Positions 25,101 to 32,585 are shown, numbered from the stretch's first letter. The stretch: DNA of 34,376 nucleotides from JAAZBW01 sp035647855 (GCA_035647855.1 DASRMP010000017.1:1-34376), one strand, 5' to 3'. The notes: generated from the letters alone by a model not told the origin. Numbers and translations: made by a program.

Positions 25101-26897
25101 AACTTCCGCCCAATCGACGATGCGCCTTCCCAATGCTCGCGCAACGAGCCCACTCGCGTCGAGTTGACCGATCTTGAATTCGGAGGTCAAGGCGTCGCGT
25201 GCCGCCGTATTCTCGGCGACGTCGACATCGACAAAAGTTCCGCTCTCGTCGTCGAGTGACCGGAAGAACACCCTCCCGCGTACTGGGGGAACGTGGTTGC
25301 CGTCCTCGGTCAGCACGATCTCGGCGTGGCTGACCTGAGGTGAGAAAAGGGACTCGTTCGACTCCCGTGAGCCGCTCGGCCGGTCACCGCCCTCAGACTT
25401 CCTCACCGCCTCAGCGATCAGAATTGCGCCGACGCTACCTCGGGGACCGCAGTCCTTCGCGAGCCACTCGAGCCAGCGGCGGGCATCTGTGTGCTTGTTG
25501 CCAGGCACGGCGCTCAGACGTTCAGCTTTGGCGCGTCGGGTTGTCGTCGCGTCGATTCCATGGTGTACCCACGCGGAGTTGGGGCCCACCACGTCTGCCC
25601 ATATGTCCTTCCACGCCGGGTCGAGGTCTGCCGGATGGAAGGTCAGTCGCGATGGGAATTGGAGTTCTCCGTCCATTGCCACAAGCGACCGCGTGCCGCG
25701 GAGGTGTTCATAGAGCGGCTCGTTGAGGGTGTCGTCCGCCCAGTTCCTCTGCTCCCGACCACGAGCAGGCAGAAGGTCCAGGTACCCTGTGGGGTCATGG
25801 CCGACAAGTTCCGGCAACGACTTCTCGACCAGTCGGGGAAGGACCTCCGTCAGAATCTCACCGTTGAAATCGCCCTCAAGCAGCGTACGACGGTCCTCGG
25901 TCAGCTTCCATGGCGCGTTAAGGATTCCACGTAGCGTCGTGCTCATCTCGAGAGGGAAGAAGGCAGAGAAACTCCCGAGTTCGGCACTCGAGCCCTCTGG
26001 CACGGCCCACGTGAGCCGGACAGTTTCTCTCTGGTCAGCCGAGCCGGCATCCTCGAGCGCCGCCTGCGATGGTTGATGGTCTATGCGGAACACTCTCCAG
26101 ATTGTGACTGAATCAGCCCCATTCTCGTCCGCAGTGATTTTCACGCGATTCCGGTCCCAAGTGGCTCGGATGTCGCGAACCGCCTCTTCCCCTTCGGCCC
26201 ACAGAATCCGCATTCTGATCGAGCGAACGTGCGGCGCAAACACGAGGAAACTCGATGGGAACCTCTGCATGTCGGCCATAACTTCGTCCATGGAAGCGGC
26301 CAACGGAAGCTTGACCACGGTGGTCGCCCACCCCATCAACGACGCGAGCAGAGGATCCGCTTCGGCCTCAGCGAAGGGATCGATCGGCCACGCCAAGCGA
26401 AGAAGGGGCACGTCTTCGGCGTGGCCCACGGCATCCCCAACCGCTCGCCGCGAGCGCTCGCGATCCCATCCGAATGATCCGGAGCGGCTGATCATCCGCG
26501 GCGAATCGGAGATCGCGGCTACGGATTTGAATCCGAGACCGTAGCGTCCGATCTCGTCGCCACGCTTTTCAGACAGGTGCGAGTAGAGCAAGGCAACGAG
26601 CCCATCCATCGAGAGGGGTGCGCCCTCGTTGGCTACGTACAGATTGTTCGGTGTCAGAACAATCTCGATCGCGCCGGGAGAGGAAAGCATCGCGTCTGCG
26701 CCGTTCTGAACCAGTTCGTTGATCTGCTTGCGCCCGTATCCCACCTCGGATGCCGCGCGCTCCCTCCTCGCGTCCTCCTCGACTCGCGTGGGGTCCTCAC
26801 GGTAAGCAGCGAGACACTGATCCCTGCGTATATCGACCTCGCGGGCGATTTCGCCGACGACACCCGCCCAATTGCCAATATCCAGCGCTACGCTCAC
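22179..26897 (-). CDS. Giant GHKL (sacsin-type HATPase) / DEAH-helicase fusion
   Basis: 1572 residues from a GTG that overlaps the vsr stop by 4 nt. The N-terminus is a GHKL ATPase of the sacsin/Hsp90-like type: N-box INELVQNGADAM (59-70), G1-like LYVANEGAPLSMDGL (86-100) and G2 GRYGLGFKSVAAISDSP (117-133). About 1000 residues without recognised motifs follow. The C-terminal 400 residues form an SF2 helicase: LHDYQEAV (about 1168), Walker A LPTGAGKTRTA (1196-1206), DEAH (1308-1311), LSATPFRG (about 1340), and QQMIGRGLRG (1527-1536). GHKL ATPases open and close with ATP like clamps. Joined to a helicase this suggests a DNA-sensing or DNA-remodelling machine. It is not a member of either described DISARM class that I know. 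Confidence 0.9.
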   Translation of the reverse strand: MSVALDIGNWAGVVGEIAREVDIRRDQCLAAYREDPTRVEEDARRERAASEVGYGRKQINELVQNGADAMLSSPGAIEIVLTPNNLYVANEGAPLSMDGLVALLYSHLSEKRGDEIGRYGLGFKSVAAISDSPRMISRSGSFGWDRERSRRAVGDAVGHAEDVPLLRLAWPIDPFAEAEADPLLASLMGWATTVVKLPLAASMDEVMADMQRFPSSFLVFAPHVRSIRMRILWAEGEEAVRDIRATWDRNRVKITADENGADSVTIWRVFRIDHQPSQAALEDAGSADQRETVRLTWAVPEGSSAELGSFSAFFPLEMSTTLRGILNAPWKLTEDRRTLLEGDFNGEILTEVLPRLVEKSLPELVGHDPTGYLDLLPARGREQRNWADDTLNEPLYEHLRGTRSLVAMDGELQFPSRLTFHPADLDPAWKDIWADVVGPNSAWVHHGIDATTTRRAKAERLSAVPGNKHTDARRWLEWLAKDCGPRGSVGAILIAEAVRKSEGGDRPSGSRESNESLFSPQVSHAEIVLTEDGNHVPPVRGRVFFRSLDDESGTFVDVDVAENTAARDALTSEFKIGQLDASGLVARALGRRIVDWAEVWKRGQALRPGRLAELIRDAAKSTPTEKFVKARARDGEWRPIGEMLSGGSLLRNAGPDGARFVLDRRTHSGDLPVLEGLGLREGPRMSSSTTPKEPWLERYEADVREEYRVSKKAKFRDDSITIGGPRPLYPLQMLEELSPASKVEFTAEALKFADPQQWTVRHRSQVSAGAIKVLSPDAYRLRAHGLLQTPLGPWPPSQTLDRSVLDQIDPMFGGMLPIVGDDVMSTSVLGLREDIDEFSVEEWEHILSIVEQRFPPEKQIVFYTYVAEYIPRPQYMIARRAGAWEKAESTTVRVASNDQSYQALRQQQIPAILVSDAVGRDILLEKWSMRDGDDEVKFEIEFEATGGAEYVLDRFPELKIHVPYERLDGLKMQRCSSIDHITFTDEGSHSEPRATGMVEGIVLLTAATDEMMLRQLSDQAELELSNSAIQRILDTARRRETSVLERQLGTFTDDFERLAHAVGDEALRTVVPAQALEIAAQKKGSEVTGAELARLAVAVNGSGTLALPALVSVLEDRGLNPPQSWAGGRNAVRWVQKLGFDAKWAGVASGGAREPSVVIDGPIDLPPLHDYQEAVKTKVLDLIGDRVDASRGLLALPTGAGKTRTAIDSIVQGVHEGCVTGPIVWIAQTDELCEQAVQTWMTIWRASGTSNTPLAIDRFWGGSELVEHPEALTVVVSTPQTLGNTAKDAAAGDDSKEWLTIADLVVVDEAHTSTAPSYTTVLEWLGRGRGRRERRKLIGLSATPFRGRSDHETERLVARYDGHRLDEGVFGDVDPHEHLQGMGVLARVEQEIIQGSSISLDAGELRQLQEHGLIPRGAEKRLGDDADRTRRIADSIMELPADWPILLFATSVENAKVLAAYLSFSGINAASIDGMTPAAERRESIRRFHEGELRVLTNYNVLAQGFDAPRVRAVYVTRPTWSPNLYQQMIGRGLRGPLNGGSEVVTIFNVSDNIEQYGEKLAFTHFEYLWST

Positions 26898-27442
26898 CTG
26901 TCTCCTCCCAAAACGCCGCCCACATCCGTCGGCCTAATCACTCTTGCACGATGCACTGACACGAACGCTTCAGGCACCTGCACCCTGGCCCTGGGGTGAC
27001 CTGAAGCCCGAAGTGCAGCAAGCACGTCGGAATATCCGTCGTCGACAGTCTGATGTTCCCAGACCCTCACGACAGTCCATCCGGCCTTGCGCAGAGCTTC
27101 ATCGGTGTCCGTATCGCGGTCAGAATTCGAACGAAGCTTCTTCAGCCACCACTCGCGATTCGCCGTCGGTTCAGTTCGGTGTTCCGGGCAGGAATGCCAG
27201 AAGCACCCGTCGACAAACACCGCCACCCGCCAACGCGGAAACGCTATGTCGATGCTTCGGCGTGGCCGAGCCGGGACCGGAAACTGCACCCTGAATCGGA
27301 ACCCGGCCCCATGAAGTCGTTTTCGCAGTGCCAGTTCGGGTCCCGTGGCACGGTGACCGACACCCGACATCCTCGAGGAGACAGCAGGCGAAGACGGCGT
27401 GGGACGCCACGCCGCAGTGGATTGCTCGACACGACTGCCCAA
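26894..27442 (-). CDS. vsr: Vsr-type very short patch repair endonuclease
   Basis: The 182-residue protein contains SSPAVSSRMSGVGHRATGPE, LALRKRLHGAGFRFRVQFPV, RRSIDIAFPRWRVAVFVDGC and FWHSCPEH, then NREWWLKKLRSNSDRD and GWTVVRVWEHQT. The Asp of SIDIAF is the expected catalytic residue, and Cys/His in DGCFWHSCPEH fit the zinc site. Vsr nicks at T:G mismatches left by deamination of 5-methylcytosine. Its place as first gene of an operon that ends with a C5 methyltransferase fits this. The TTG start at 27442 is supported by GGAGGAG 8 nt upstream; no ATG or GTG in frame keeps the conserved N-terminus. The C-terminus overlaps the next gene (GTGA). Confidence 0.92.
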   Translation of the reverse strand: MGSRVEQSTAAWRPTPSSPAVSSRMSGVGHRATGPELALRKRLHGAGFRFRVQFPVPARPRRSIDIAFPRWRVAVFVDGCFWHSCPEHRTEPTANREWWLKKLRSNSDRDTDTDEALRKAGWTVVRVWEHQTVDDGYSDVLAALRASGHPRARVQVPEAFVSVHRARVIRPTDVGGVLGGDR

Positions 27443-27572
27443 CCGACCGACTCCTCCGCGTCCACCTTACGACCATTCTCTGCAATAACGGTCCAGGCGT
27501 CAGACAAACGGACCGGTCCGAGATGCATCCGCGTGCGCAGCGAGCCCTCGACCGGAACAGCTCCGCAAAGGC
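27443..27572 (-). promoter_or_regulatory. Upstream region of the defence operon
   Basis: These 130 bp separate the lipoprotein gene (stop at 27573) from the vsr start and must contain the promoter of the whole 13-kb operon. TTGTCT and TTATTG elements are visible on the minus strand, but no pair with proper spacing is convincing. The GGAGGAG ribosome binding site is at about 27451-27457. Confidence 0.4.
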
Positions 27573-28739
27573 TCAGCCCGCCGGCGCGTACACCACGGTC
27601 TCGCCGTCGGCCGACCCGAGCAGCAGCCCGTCCGCATACGCCTGGGGCGCAAGGGACGCCGCGACCTCCCAGACCGGGTCGGCCGCGTCGAGCGTGAACA
27701 ACGCAGTGCTCGGCCGCATCGCACTCTCGGTCGGGTCCATGAACCAGGCGAGCACTCGCCCGTCCACGGTGCCCTGGAACAGGAACGGGTTGCCGTTGAA
27801 CACCGTCTCCCCGACCGTGAACGTCTCGCCGCCCTGCTGAGTACCGCCGATCGGCATCTGGAATCCGGCCACCTCGTCCCCGATCCTCATGAGCCCATCC
27901 CGCGGCTCCGGGGAAACCACGTCGGCCGTCAGCTCATCGTTGTCCGGGTCCATATCGGCCAGCGCAATCTGCTCTCCGGCCAGGGGCACTGCCCACGCCG
28001 TCGTATCCTCAACCGACATCGACCATTGCTCCTCGCCATCCCATGAGTAGCCGCTGACGATCCCGCCCGCGCCGCTGCTCACCGCATAGCCGTCCGCCAA
28101 CTCCGCAACGTTCGCCGTCGACCCGACCTCTCCCAGCACCTCGCCGGTCTGGAGATCGAGCGCCACCAGTCCGTCGAGCGCTTCGGGACTCTCCGCAGAC
28201 ATCGCCAACAGCACCCGGCCTGCTGACGCCGGGTCCGGGAGGGCCACCATGCCCGCAGTGCGCCACAACTCGTTCAGTTCCGCGTCATAGCCGACGATCC
28301 CGCCCTCGTCCGTGCTCACCGCCAGGTGCTCGCCGGCCTCGTCATTCCCGACGACGGCGACGCTCCCCTCCGGCAGCGGCGTCACCTCGCCGCTCTCTAC
28401 GTCGATGATCTCCACATCGCAAACGACCCGCTTCCCCAGGATCGTGGCGCTCGCACACGTGCCCTCCCACAGGGGATCGCCCTGCTCCGACTCAATCCGG
28501 TAGACCGCCGCGGACCCGGTCTCCGAGTCAAAGTTCAGGAAGGCGGTGCCGTCCTCCGTAATCGCTCTCAGATCACCGGGAACGCGCCACTGCTCGGCGA
28601 TCCCCTCGGAGAACGCGGACATGTCGACCGCGTCCCGCCCTCCGCCCGAGTCCGATTCCGAGTCCGCAGTGCCCCCACAGCCCGCGAGCGCGAAGGCCGC
28701 AGCGGCGACGACGGCCGCCGCAGTTCGAAGATCTCTCAC
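27573..28739 (-). CDS. Secreted lipoprotein with beta-propeller-like repeats
   Basis: The 388-residue product starts with the signal peptide RTAAAVVAAAAFALAGC, with Cys21 as the lipidation site. A short Ser/Asp/Gly linker follows. The rest has recurring short blocks such as GIVGYDAELNELWRTAG, GLVALDLQTGEVLGEVG, and VSGYSWDGEEQWSMSV, which is the PQQ/quinoprotein-like propeller pattern (a strand, then 'D..TG' turns and a Trp). It is probably exposed on the cell surface. The GTG at 28739 follows GAGGGGGA. Function unknown; similar lipoproteins are common in actinobacteria. Confidence 0.85.
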   Translation of the reverse strand: MRDLRTAAAVVAAAAFALAGCGGTADSESDSGGGRDAVDMSAFSEGIAEQWRVPGDLRAITEDGTAFLNFDSETGSAAVYRIESEQGDPLWEGTCASATILGKRVVCDVEIIDVESGEVTPLPEGSVAVVGNDEAGEHLAVSTDEGGIVGYDAELNELWRTAGMVALPDPASAGRVLLAMSAESPEALDGLVALDLQTGEVLGEVGSTANVAELADGYAVSSGAGGIVSGYSWDGEEQWSMSVEDTTAWAVPLAGEQIALADMDPDNDELTADVVSPEPRDGLMRIGDEVAGFQMPIGGTQQGGETFTVGETVFNGNPFLFQGTVDGRVLAWFMDPTESAMRPSTALFTLDAADPVWEVAASLAPQAYADGLLLGSADGETVVYAPAG

Positions 28740-28817
28740 GACACATCCCCCTCAAGTCTGACGAACCATATCCTGCTGGACCACCGCGCCAAGCCGGTAC
28801 TTCTTCGCCGTCGTCGC

Positions 28818-29030
28818 CTATTCATCGTCGGAACCTGCCGCGCGCGGACGGCCCGGTCCGCGCATGGGCTTCGCTCCTCGGGGTTGCCTGCCGGCGTCCC
28901 GTAGCGCCGTGCGCAGGATGATCTCGATCTGGGCGTTGACGCTGCGGAGATCGTCGGCCGCCCACTTCTGGACGGCTTCGTGAACGGCAGGGTCGAGCCG
29001 CAACAGGATCCTCTTGCGCTGCTCGGTCAT
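28818..29030 (-). CDS. Small Arc-type ribbon-helix-helix protein
   Basis: The 70-residue protein reads MTEQRKRILLRLDPAVHEAV, QKWAADDLRSVNAQIEIILR, TALRDAG, then a basic Gly/Arg/Pro tail. KRILLRLDPAVHEAVQKWA is a beta-strand plus helix, and SVNAQIEIILRTAL the second helix: the ribbon-helix-helix fold, which binds DNA as a dimer. It lies 13 nt downstream of the SPFH gene in the same operon, a pair that recurs in actinobacteria. It may control the operon through the operator at 30005-30027. Confidence 0.85.
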   Translation of the reverse strand: MTEQRKRILLRLDPAVHEAVQKWAADDLRSVNAQIEIILRTALRDAGRQPRGAKPMRGPGRPRAAGSDDE

Positions 29031-29043
29031 ACGGTCCGGTCCC

Positions 29044-29991
29044 TCAGCTGTACAGCGAGCCGGTGTTCACGATCGGGGTCACGCGCGCCTCCGAGGTCAG
29101 GACCACGAGCATGTTGGACACCATCGCCGCGCGCCGCTCATCGTCCAGGGTGACGACGTCCTCCTCCTCCAGCTGCGCGAGCGCCTTCTGCACGATCGTG
29201 ACCGCGCCCTCGACGATCTTCTCCCGCGCCGCGATCAGCGCCGACGCCTGCTGGCGCTGCAGCATGGCCGAGGCGATCTCGGGCGCGTACGCGAGCGTGG
29301 AAATCCTCGCCTCGACCACCTCGAGGCCGGCGATCGCGATCCGCTCCGCCACCTCGTGGGCGAGTTCGCCCGCGAGTTCCTCAGTGGAGGTGCGCAGGCT
29401 CATGACGTCCGGATCGGAGGAGTCATAGGGATGGATCGAGACCACGTGCCGCAGCGCCGCCTCCGACTGCACCGCCACGAACCGCTGGAAATTCTCGACG
29501 GCGAACGCCGCCTTCGCCGTGTCCGCCACCTGCCACACCACGATCGCCGCAACGTTCAGCGGGTTGCCGTCCAGATCGTTGATCTTGATGACGGAGGTCT
29601 CGAAGTTGTTCACCCGTACCGAGATCTTCTTTGTGGTCACGAGCGGCACGGTCATGACGAGACCGGTGGTTCGGATGGTGCCGAGGTAGTTGCCGAAGAA
29701 CTGGACCACGGCAGTCTCGCCGGGACTGATGATCCGCATGCCGGAGGCCAGCACGCCACCGAGGACGAGCAGGCCCATCGAGATTCCGAAGAGCCTGCCG
29801 CTTCCACTCGGGGCCCCCAGCCCGAAGCTGCGCAACATCAGCGCAACGCCGCCCGCAAACAGCACCAGCACGATCAGCAGCCCGACCAGACCGTTGATGC
29901 GCGGCGCGCGCTTCTCCGAGATGTTGACCCTGGCACCCTGGTGCCCGACTGGCCGGCCTGCAGGCTCGGTGCTGACAGGTTCTTCGCTCAC
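29044..29991 (-). CDS. SPFH/Band 7 (stomatin-prohibitin-like) membrane protein
   Basis: The 315-residue protein has two N-terminal membrane helices, INGLVGLLIVLVLFAGGVAL and GISMGLLVLGGVLASGM. The SPFH domain follows, with ISPGETAVVQFFGNYLGTIR, TGLVMTVPLVTTKKISVRV, NNFETSVIKINDLDGNPLNV and VWQVADTAKAAFAVENF. A helical flotillin-like part (AGLEVVEARISTLAYAPEIA, SAMLQRQQASALIAAREKIV) ends the protein. SPFH proteins form ring-shaped membrane scaffolds and organise microdomains or proteolysis. The GTG at 29991 follows GGAG at short spacing. The gene is cotranscribed with the RHH gene and divergent from the kinase-like gene. Confidence 0.92.
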   Translation of the reverse strand: MSEEPVSTEPAGRPVGHQGARVNISEKRAPRINGLVGLLIVLVLFAGGVALMLRSFGLGAPSGSGRLFGISMGLLVLGGVLASGMRIISPGETAVVQFFGNYLGTIRTTGLVMTVPLVTTKKISVRVNNFETSVIKINDLDGNPLNVAAIVVWQVADTAKAAFAVENFQRFVAVQSEAALRHVVSIHPYDSSDPDVMSLRTSTEELAGELAHEVAERIAIAGLEVVEARISTLAYAPEIASAMLQRQQASALIAAREKIVEGAVTIVQKALAQLEEEDVVTLDDERRAAMVSNMLVVLTSEARVTPIVNTGSLYS

Positions 29992-30004
29992 GGCTCCAAC
30001 TTTC

Positions 30005-30027
30005 TGTGATATCTATGTGATATCACA
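30005..30027 (-). promoter_or_regulatory. Operator of the SPFH/RHH operon
   Basis: TGTGATATC occurs twice with an 11-bp period (30005-30013 and 30016-30024). The second copy extends into the palindrome TGTGATATCACA (30016-30027). It lies 14-36 bp upstream of the SPFH start, with a TTGACA-like element on the minus strand at 30056-30051. The one-turn spacing suits a cooperative RHH or PadR-type dimer. Confidence 0.6.
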
Positions 30028-30077
30028 ATGATGTCACCGCGAAAGGTCGGTGTCAACGTGGTTCTCCGAACTCCCGC

Positions 30078-31475
30078 ATGATGGGAGGCATGAGCAGGGA
30101 GACGCATCTTCGCGAGGGCCGGCAGACGGTGAAGCTGGGGTTGGTGAAGGTCGTCAAGGAGCTGTTTCCGGAAGACGAGCTCCAGATCTCGTACTCCATC
30201 CTCGAGGGCGTCTTCTGCGGGCTCGACAACTCCGCGCTCTCCGTGCGCGAGGTGCGCGAGATCGACAGACGGCTGCGGGAGTGGACGTCGTCGGGAGCGA
30301 TGATCGAGGAGATCGCGCGGGAGAACGGGTACTACGTGTACCGGGTCGGCGGGGTGGAAGCGCGCGTGGTGTATCCCGCGCTCCTCGACCCTGCGGAGGC
30401 CGAACCGTTCTCGATCGTGCCGTTCTCCGGCGGGTTCATCGTGGACTTCGGCGACCGCGAGGGCAAGGACGGACACCCGATGATCCGGCCGATGCTGCTC
30501 TCGGAGACGTTCGAGAAGACCCGGCGCTGGTTGGACATGCTCCGCATCGAGACGGTGGAGGACGTCAACCGGTACATCGCCGAAGGGCAGGCCATGAGCC
30601 TCGTGGACCTGGCCGAGGCGCTCCACGAGAAGCAGATCGCCGGGATCGCCGATCTGATCCTGCGGGAGCGGCGGGCGCTGAGGATGTTGTTGGTGGCGGG
30701 GCCGTCGTCGTCGGGGAAGTCGACGTTCATCCGGCGCATCTCCACGCAGCTGCTGGTGGCGGGGCTGCGGCCGGTCTCGCTTTCGTTGGACGACTACTTC
30801 CTCGACCGCCGACTCTCGCCTCGCGATGAGCACGGCGGGTTCGACTTCGAGCGCCTCGAGGCACTCGATCTGCCGCTCCTGCGCCGCGACCTCCGCGCTC
30901 TCATCGACGGCGCCCCGGTGGACATTCCGCGGTTCGACTTCGTGACCGGGACACGCTCCGACGGCGGTGAGTTGCGTTTGGCCGACGACGACGTCCTCGT
31001 TCTGGAGGGAATCCACGCGCTCAATCCGGCGCTGATGGAGCGGGTGCCGCCCGGCGCCGTGTTCAAGGTGTACGTGAGCGCTCTCGGCGGGCTGAACATC
31101 GACCGCATCAACCGCGTCTCGACGACGGACACTCGGCTGCTGCGCCGCCTCGTGCGGGACGTCCGGACGCGCGGCATCGGTCCGGACGAGACGCTCGAGC
31201 GGTGGCAGAGCGTTCGCCGCGGGGAGTATGACAACGTCTTCCGGTTCCAGGAGGACGCGAATGTCATGTTCAACTCGTCGCTGATGTATGAGATCAATGC
31301 GCTGCGGCCGTCGGCGGAGGCGGTGCTGGCGCAGGTGGAGGATGCGAGCCCGCACCGGGAGGTTCGTGACCGGCTGTTGAACCTGGTGAGCTATTTCGAG
31401 CCGGTGGACAGCACGCGGATTCCGTTCAACTCGATTCTGCGCGAGTTCATAGGCGGTAGTGCGTACGGGGAGTAG
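30078..31475 (+). CDS. Uridine-kinase-like / phosphoribulokinase-family P-loop protein
   Basis: The 465-residue protein has a C-terminal kinase domain with Walker A LLVAGPSSSGKSTFIRRI (about residues 205-222), SLDDYFLDRR after it, and VLVLEGIHALNPALMERVPP as the Walker B region, then RLLRRLVRDVRTRGIGPDET and VMFNSSLMYEINALRP. The first 190 residues form a TGS/threonyl-tRNA-synthetase-like or nucleotide-binding extension. This matches the long nucleoside kinases of the PRK/uridine kinase family found in many bacteria. Start: three in-frame ATGs (30078, 30081, 30090) lie within 15 nt. The only Shine-Dalgarno-like motif (GGGAGG) lies between them, so a leaderless start at 30078 or 30081 is likely. 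Confidence 0.85.
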   Translation: MMGGMSRETHLREGRQTVKLGLVKVVKELFPEDELQISYSILEGVFCGLDNSALSVREVREIDRRLREWTSSGAMIEEIARENGYYVYRVGGVEARVVYPALLDPAEAEPFSIVPFSGGFIVDFGDREGKDGHPMIRPMLLSETFEKTRRWLDMLRIETVEDVNRYIAEGQAMSLVDLAEALHEKQIAGIADLILRERRALRMLLVAGPSSSGKSTFIRRISTQLLVAGLRPVSLSLDDYFLDRRLSPRDEHGGFDFERLEALDLPLLRRDLRALIDGAPVDIPRFDFVTGTRSDGGELRLADDDVLVLEGIHALNPALMERVPPGAVFKVYVSALGGLNIDRINRVSTTDTRLLRRLVRDVRTRGIGPDETLERWQSVRRGEYDNVFRFQEDANVMFNSSLMYEINALRPSAEAVLAQVEDASPHREVRDRLLNLVSYFEPVDSTRIPFNSILREFIGGSAYGE

Positions 31476-31550
31476 GTGCCGGCCGCGGCGGCTCGCCTCG
31501 CGCCCGTGGCCAGGACGTGAGCAGCAGCCGGGTCCCGAATGAACCTGGCC

Positions 31551-31563
31551 TAGACTCGCCGGC
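31551..31563 (+). promoter_or_regulatory. Leaderless-type promoter of azlC
   Basis: TAGACT (31551-31556) fits the -10 pattern TANNNT and is followed by exactly 7 nt and the GTG of azlC. This spacing is typical of leaderless actinobacterial transcripts. No Shine-Dalgarno sequence is present, which agrees. Confidence 0.6.
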
Positions 31564-32277
31564 GTGTCTGTCCGTGCCCCCTCCCGCGCAGTCCAGATGG
31601 GTTGGTCGGTGGCGGTCGCCACCGGGCTGTATGCGATCAGTTTCGGAGCGCTGGCGGTCGCGGCCGGTCTGACGATTCTGCAGACCCAGGCCCTGTCCGC
31701 GTTGATGTTCACCGGCGGTTCGCAATTCGCTTTCGTGGGCGTCATCGCAGGCCAGGGCGCCGGCTCGACCGCCACCATCGCCGCGAGCCTGCTCGGGGTC
31801 CGCAACGCCGTCTACGGCGTCTGGGCCAACGCCACTCTGCGCCCGAAGGGCTGGCGCCGGCTCGCCGCCGCGCAGGTGACGATCGACGAGTCGATCGCGG
31901 TCGGCTCGGCGCAGACGGATCCCGATGAGCGGAAGCGCGGGTTCTGGGCTGCCGGTGTCGGGGTGTTCGTGATGTGGAACATCTTCACGCTGGTGGGATC
32001 GCTGCTGGGTTCCCGCGTCGGCGACACCAGTGCCTGGGGCCTCGACGGCGCCGCCACCGCGGCGTTCCTCGGCCTGCTGTGGCCCCGGCTGAAGGGCCGC
32101 GAGCCGATCGCAATAGCGGTGGCGGGAGCGCTCGTGACTGCCGTGACGATTCCGTTCGTTCCGGCCGGAATTCCGATCGTGATCGCCGCGGCCGTGGCAG
32201 CGGTCTACGCCTGGTTCGTGCCGGAGCGGCAGCCGGCGGCGCCCGGGGCGGCGGCGCGGGACGGCGGTGCGTCGTGA
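31564..32277 (+). CDS. azlC: AzlC-family permease, large subunit of amino-acid exporter
   Basis: The 237-residue membrane protein contains YAISFGALAVAAGLTILQTQ, ALSALMFTGGSQFAFVGVIA and LLGVRNAVYGVWANATLRP, the standard AzlC motifs. About five to six hydrophobic segments follow, and the end is Ala-rich and hydrophilic. AzlC with AzlD exports branched-chain amino acids. The GTG start directly follows a -10 element. The last codons overlap azlD by 4 nt (GTGA), so both subunits are coupled. Confidence 0.92.
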   Translation: MSVRAPSRAVQMGWSVAVATGLYAISFGALAVAAGLTILQTQALSALMFTGGSQFAFVGVIAGQGAGSTATIAASLLGVRNAVYGVWANATLRPKGWRRLAAAQVTIDESIAVGSAQTDPDERKRGFWAAGVGVFVMWNIFTLVGSLLGSRVGDTSAWGLDGAATAAFLGLLWPRLKGREPIAIAVAGALVTAVTIPFVPAGIPIVIAAAVAAVYAWFVPERQPAAPGAAARDGGAS

Positions 32278-32585
32278 TCATGTGGGCATGGATTCTGCTG
32301 GGCTCGGCTATCGCATACCTGACCAAACTGGCCGGGTACCTCGTGCCGGACGCCGCGCTCGACCACCCGAAGGTGAGCCGCGTGACCTCCGTTCTCACGA
32401 TCGCGCTGCTTGGCGCGCTGGTGGTCATGAACACGTTCGGCTCCGGGACCGCACTTGCCCTGGACGCCCGGATCGGCGCACTCGCGGTGGCGGCGATCGC
32501 CCTGATGCTGCGAGCGCCGTTCCTGCTGGTGGTGGTGCTTGGAGCGGCCGCCACTGCGGCGCTGCGCCTGCTCGGCTGGGGCTGA
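32274..32585 (+). CDS. azlD: AzlD-family small subunit of amino-acid exporter
   Basis: The 103-residue protein reads MWAWILLGSAIAYLTKLAGY, LVPDAALDHPKVSRVTSVLT, IALLGALVVMNTFG and ALMLRAPFLLVVVLGAAATA. It has four membrane helices and the typical 'RAPFLLVVVLGAA' end of AzlD. Start: the GTG at 32274 overlaps the azlC stop; an ATG two codons later (32280) is an alternative. It is cotranscribed with azlC. Confidence 0.9.
   Translation: MIMWAWILLGSAIAYLTKLAGYLVPDAALDHPKVSRVTSVLTIALLGALVVMNTFGSGTALALDARIGALAVAAIALMLRAPFLLVVVLGAAATAALRLLGWG

Noticed and set aside
27244..27528. 94-residue minus frame starting MHLGPVRLSDAWTVIAENG
   Set aside because: It overlaps vsr in another frame and has no ribosome binding site or recognisable family.
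29014..30009. 331-residue plus-strand frame opposite the SPFH gene
   Set aside because: His/Asp/Arg-rich antisense shadow of a clear SPFH protein.
29988..31805. 605-residue minus-strand frame
   Set aside because: It is antisense to the well-recognised kinase-like gene and azlC; it is His/Arg/Pro-rich shadow sequence typical of high-GC DNA.
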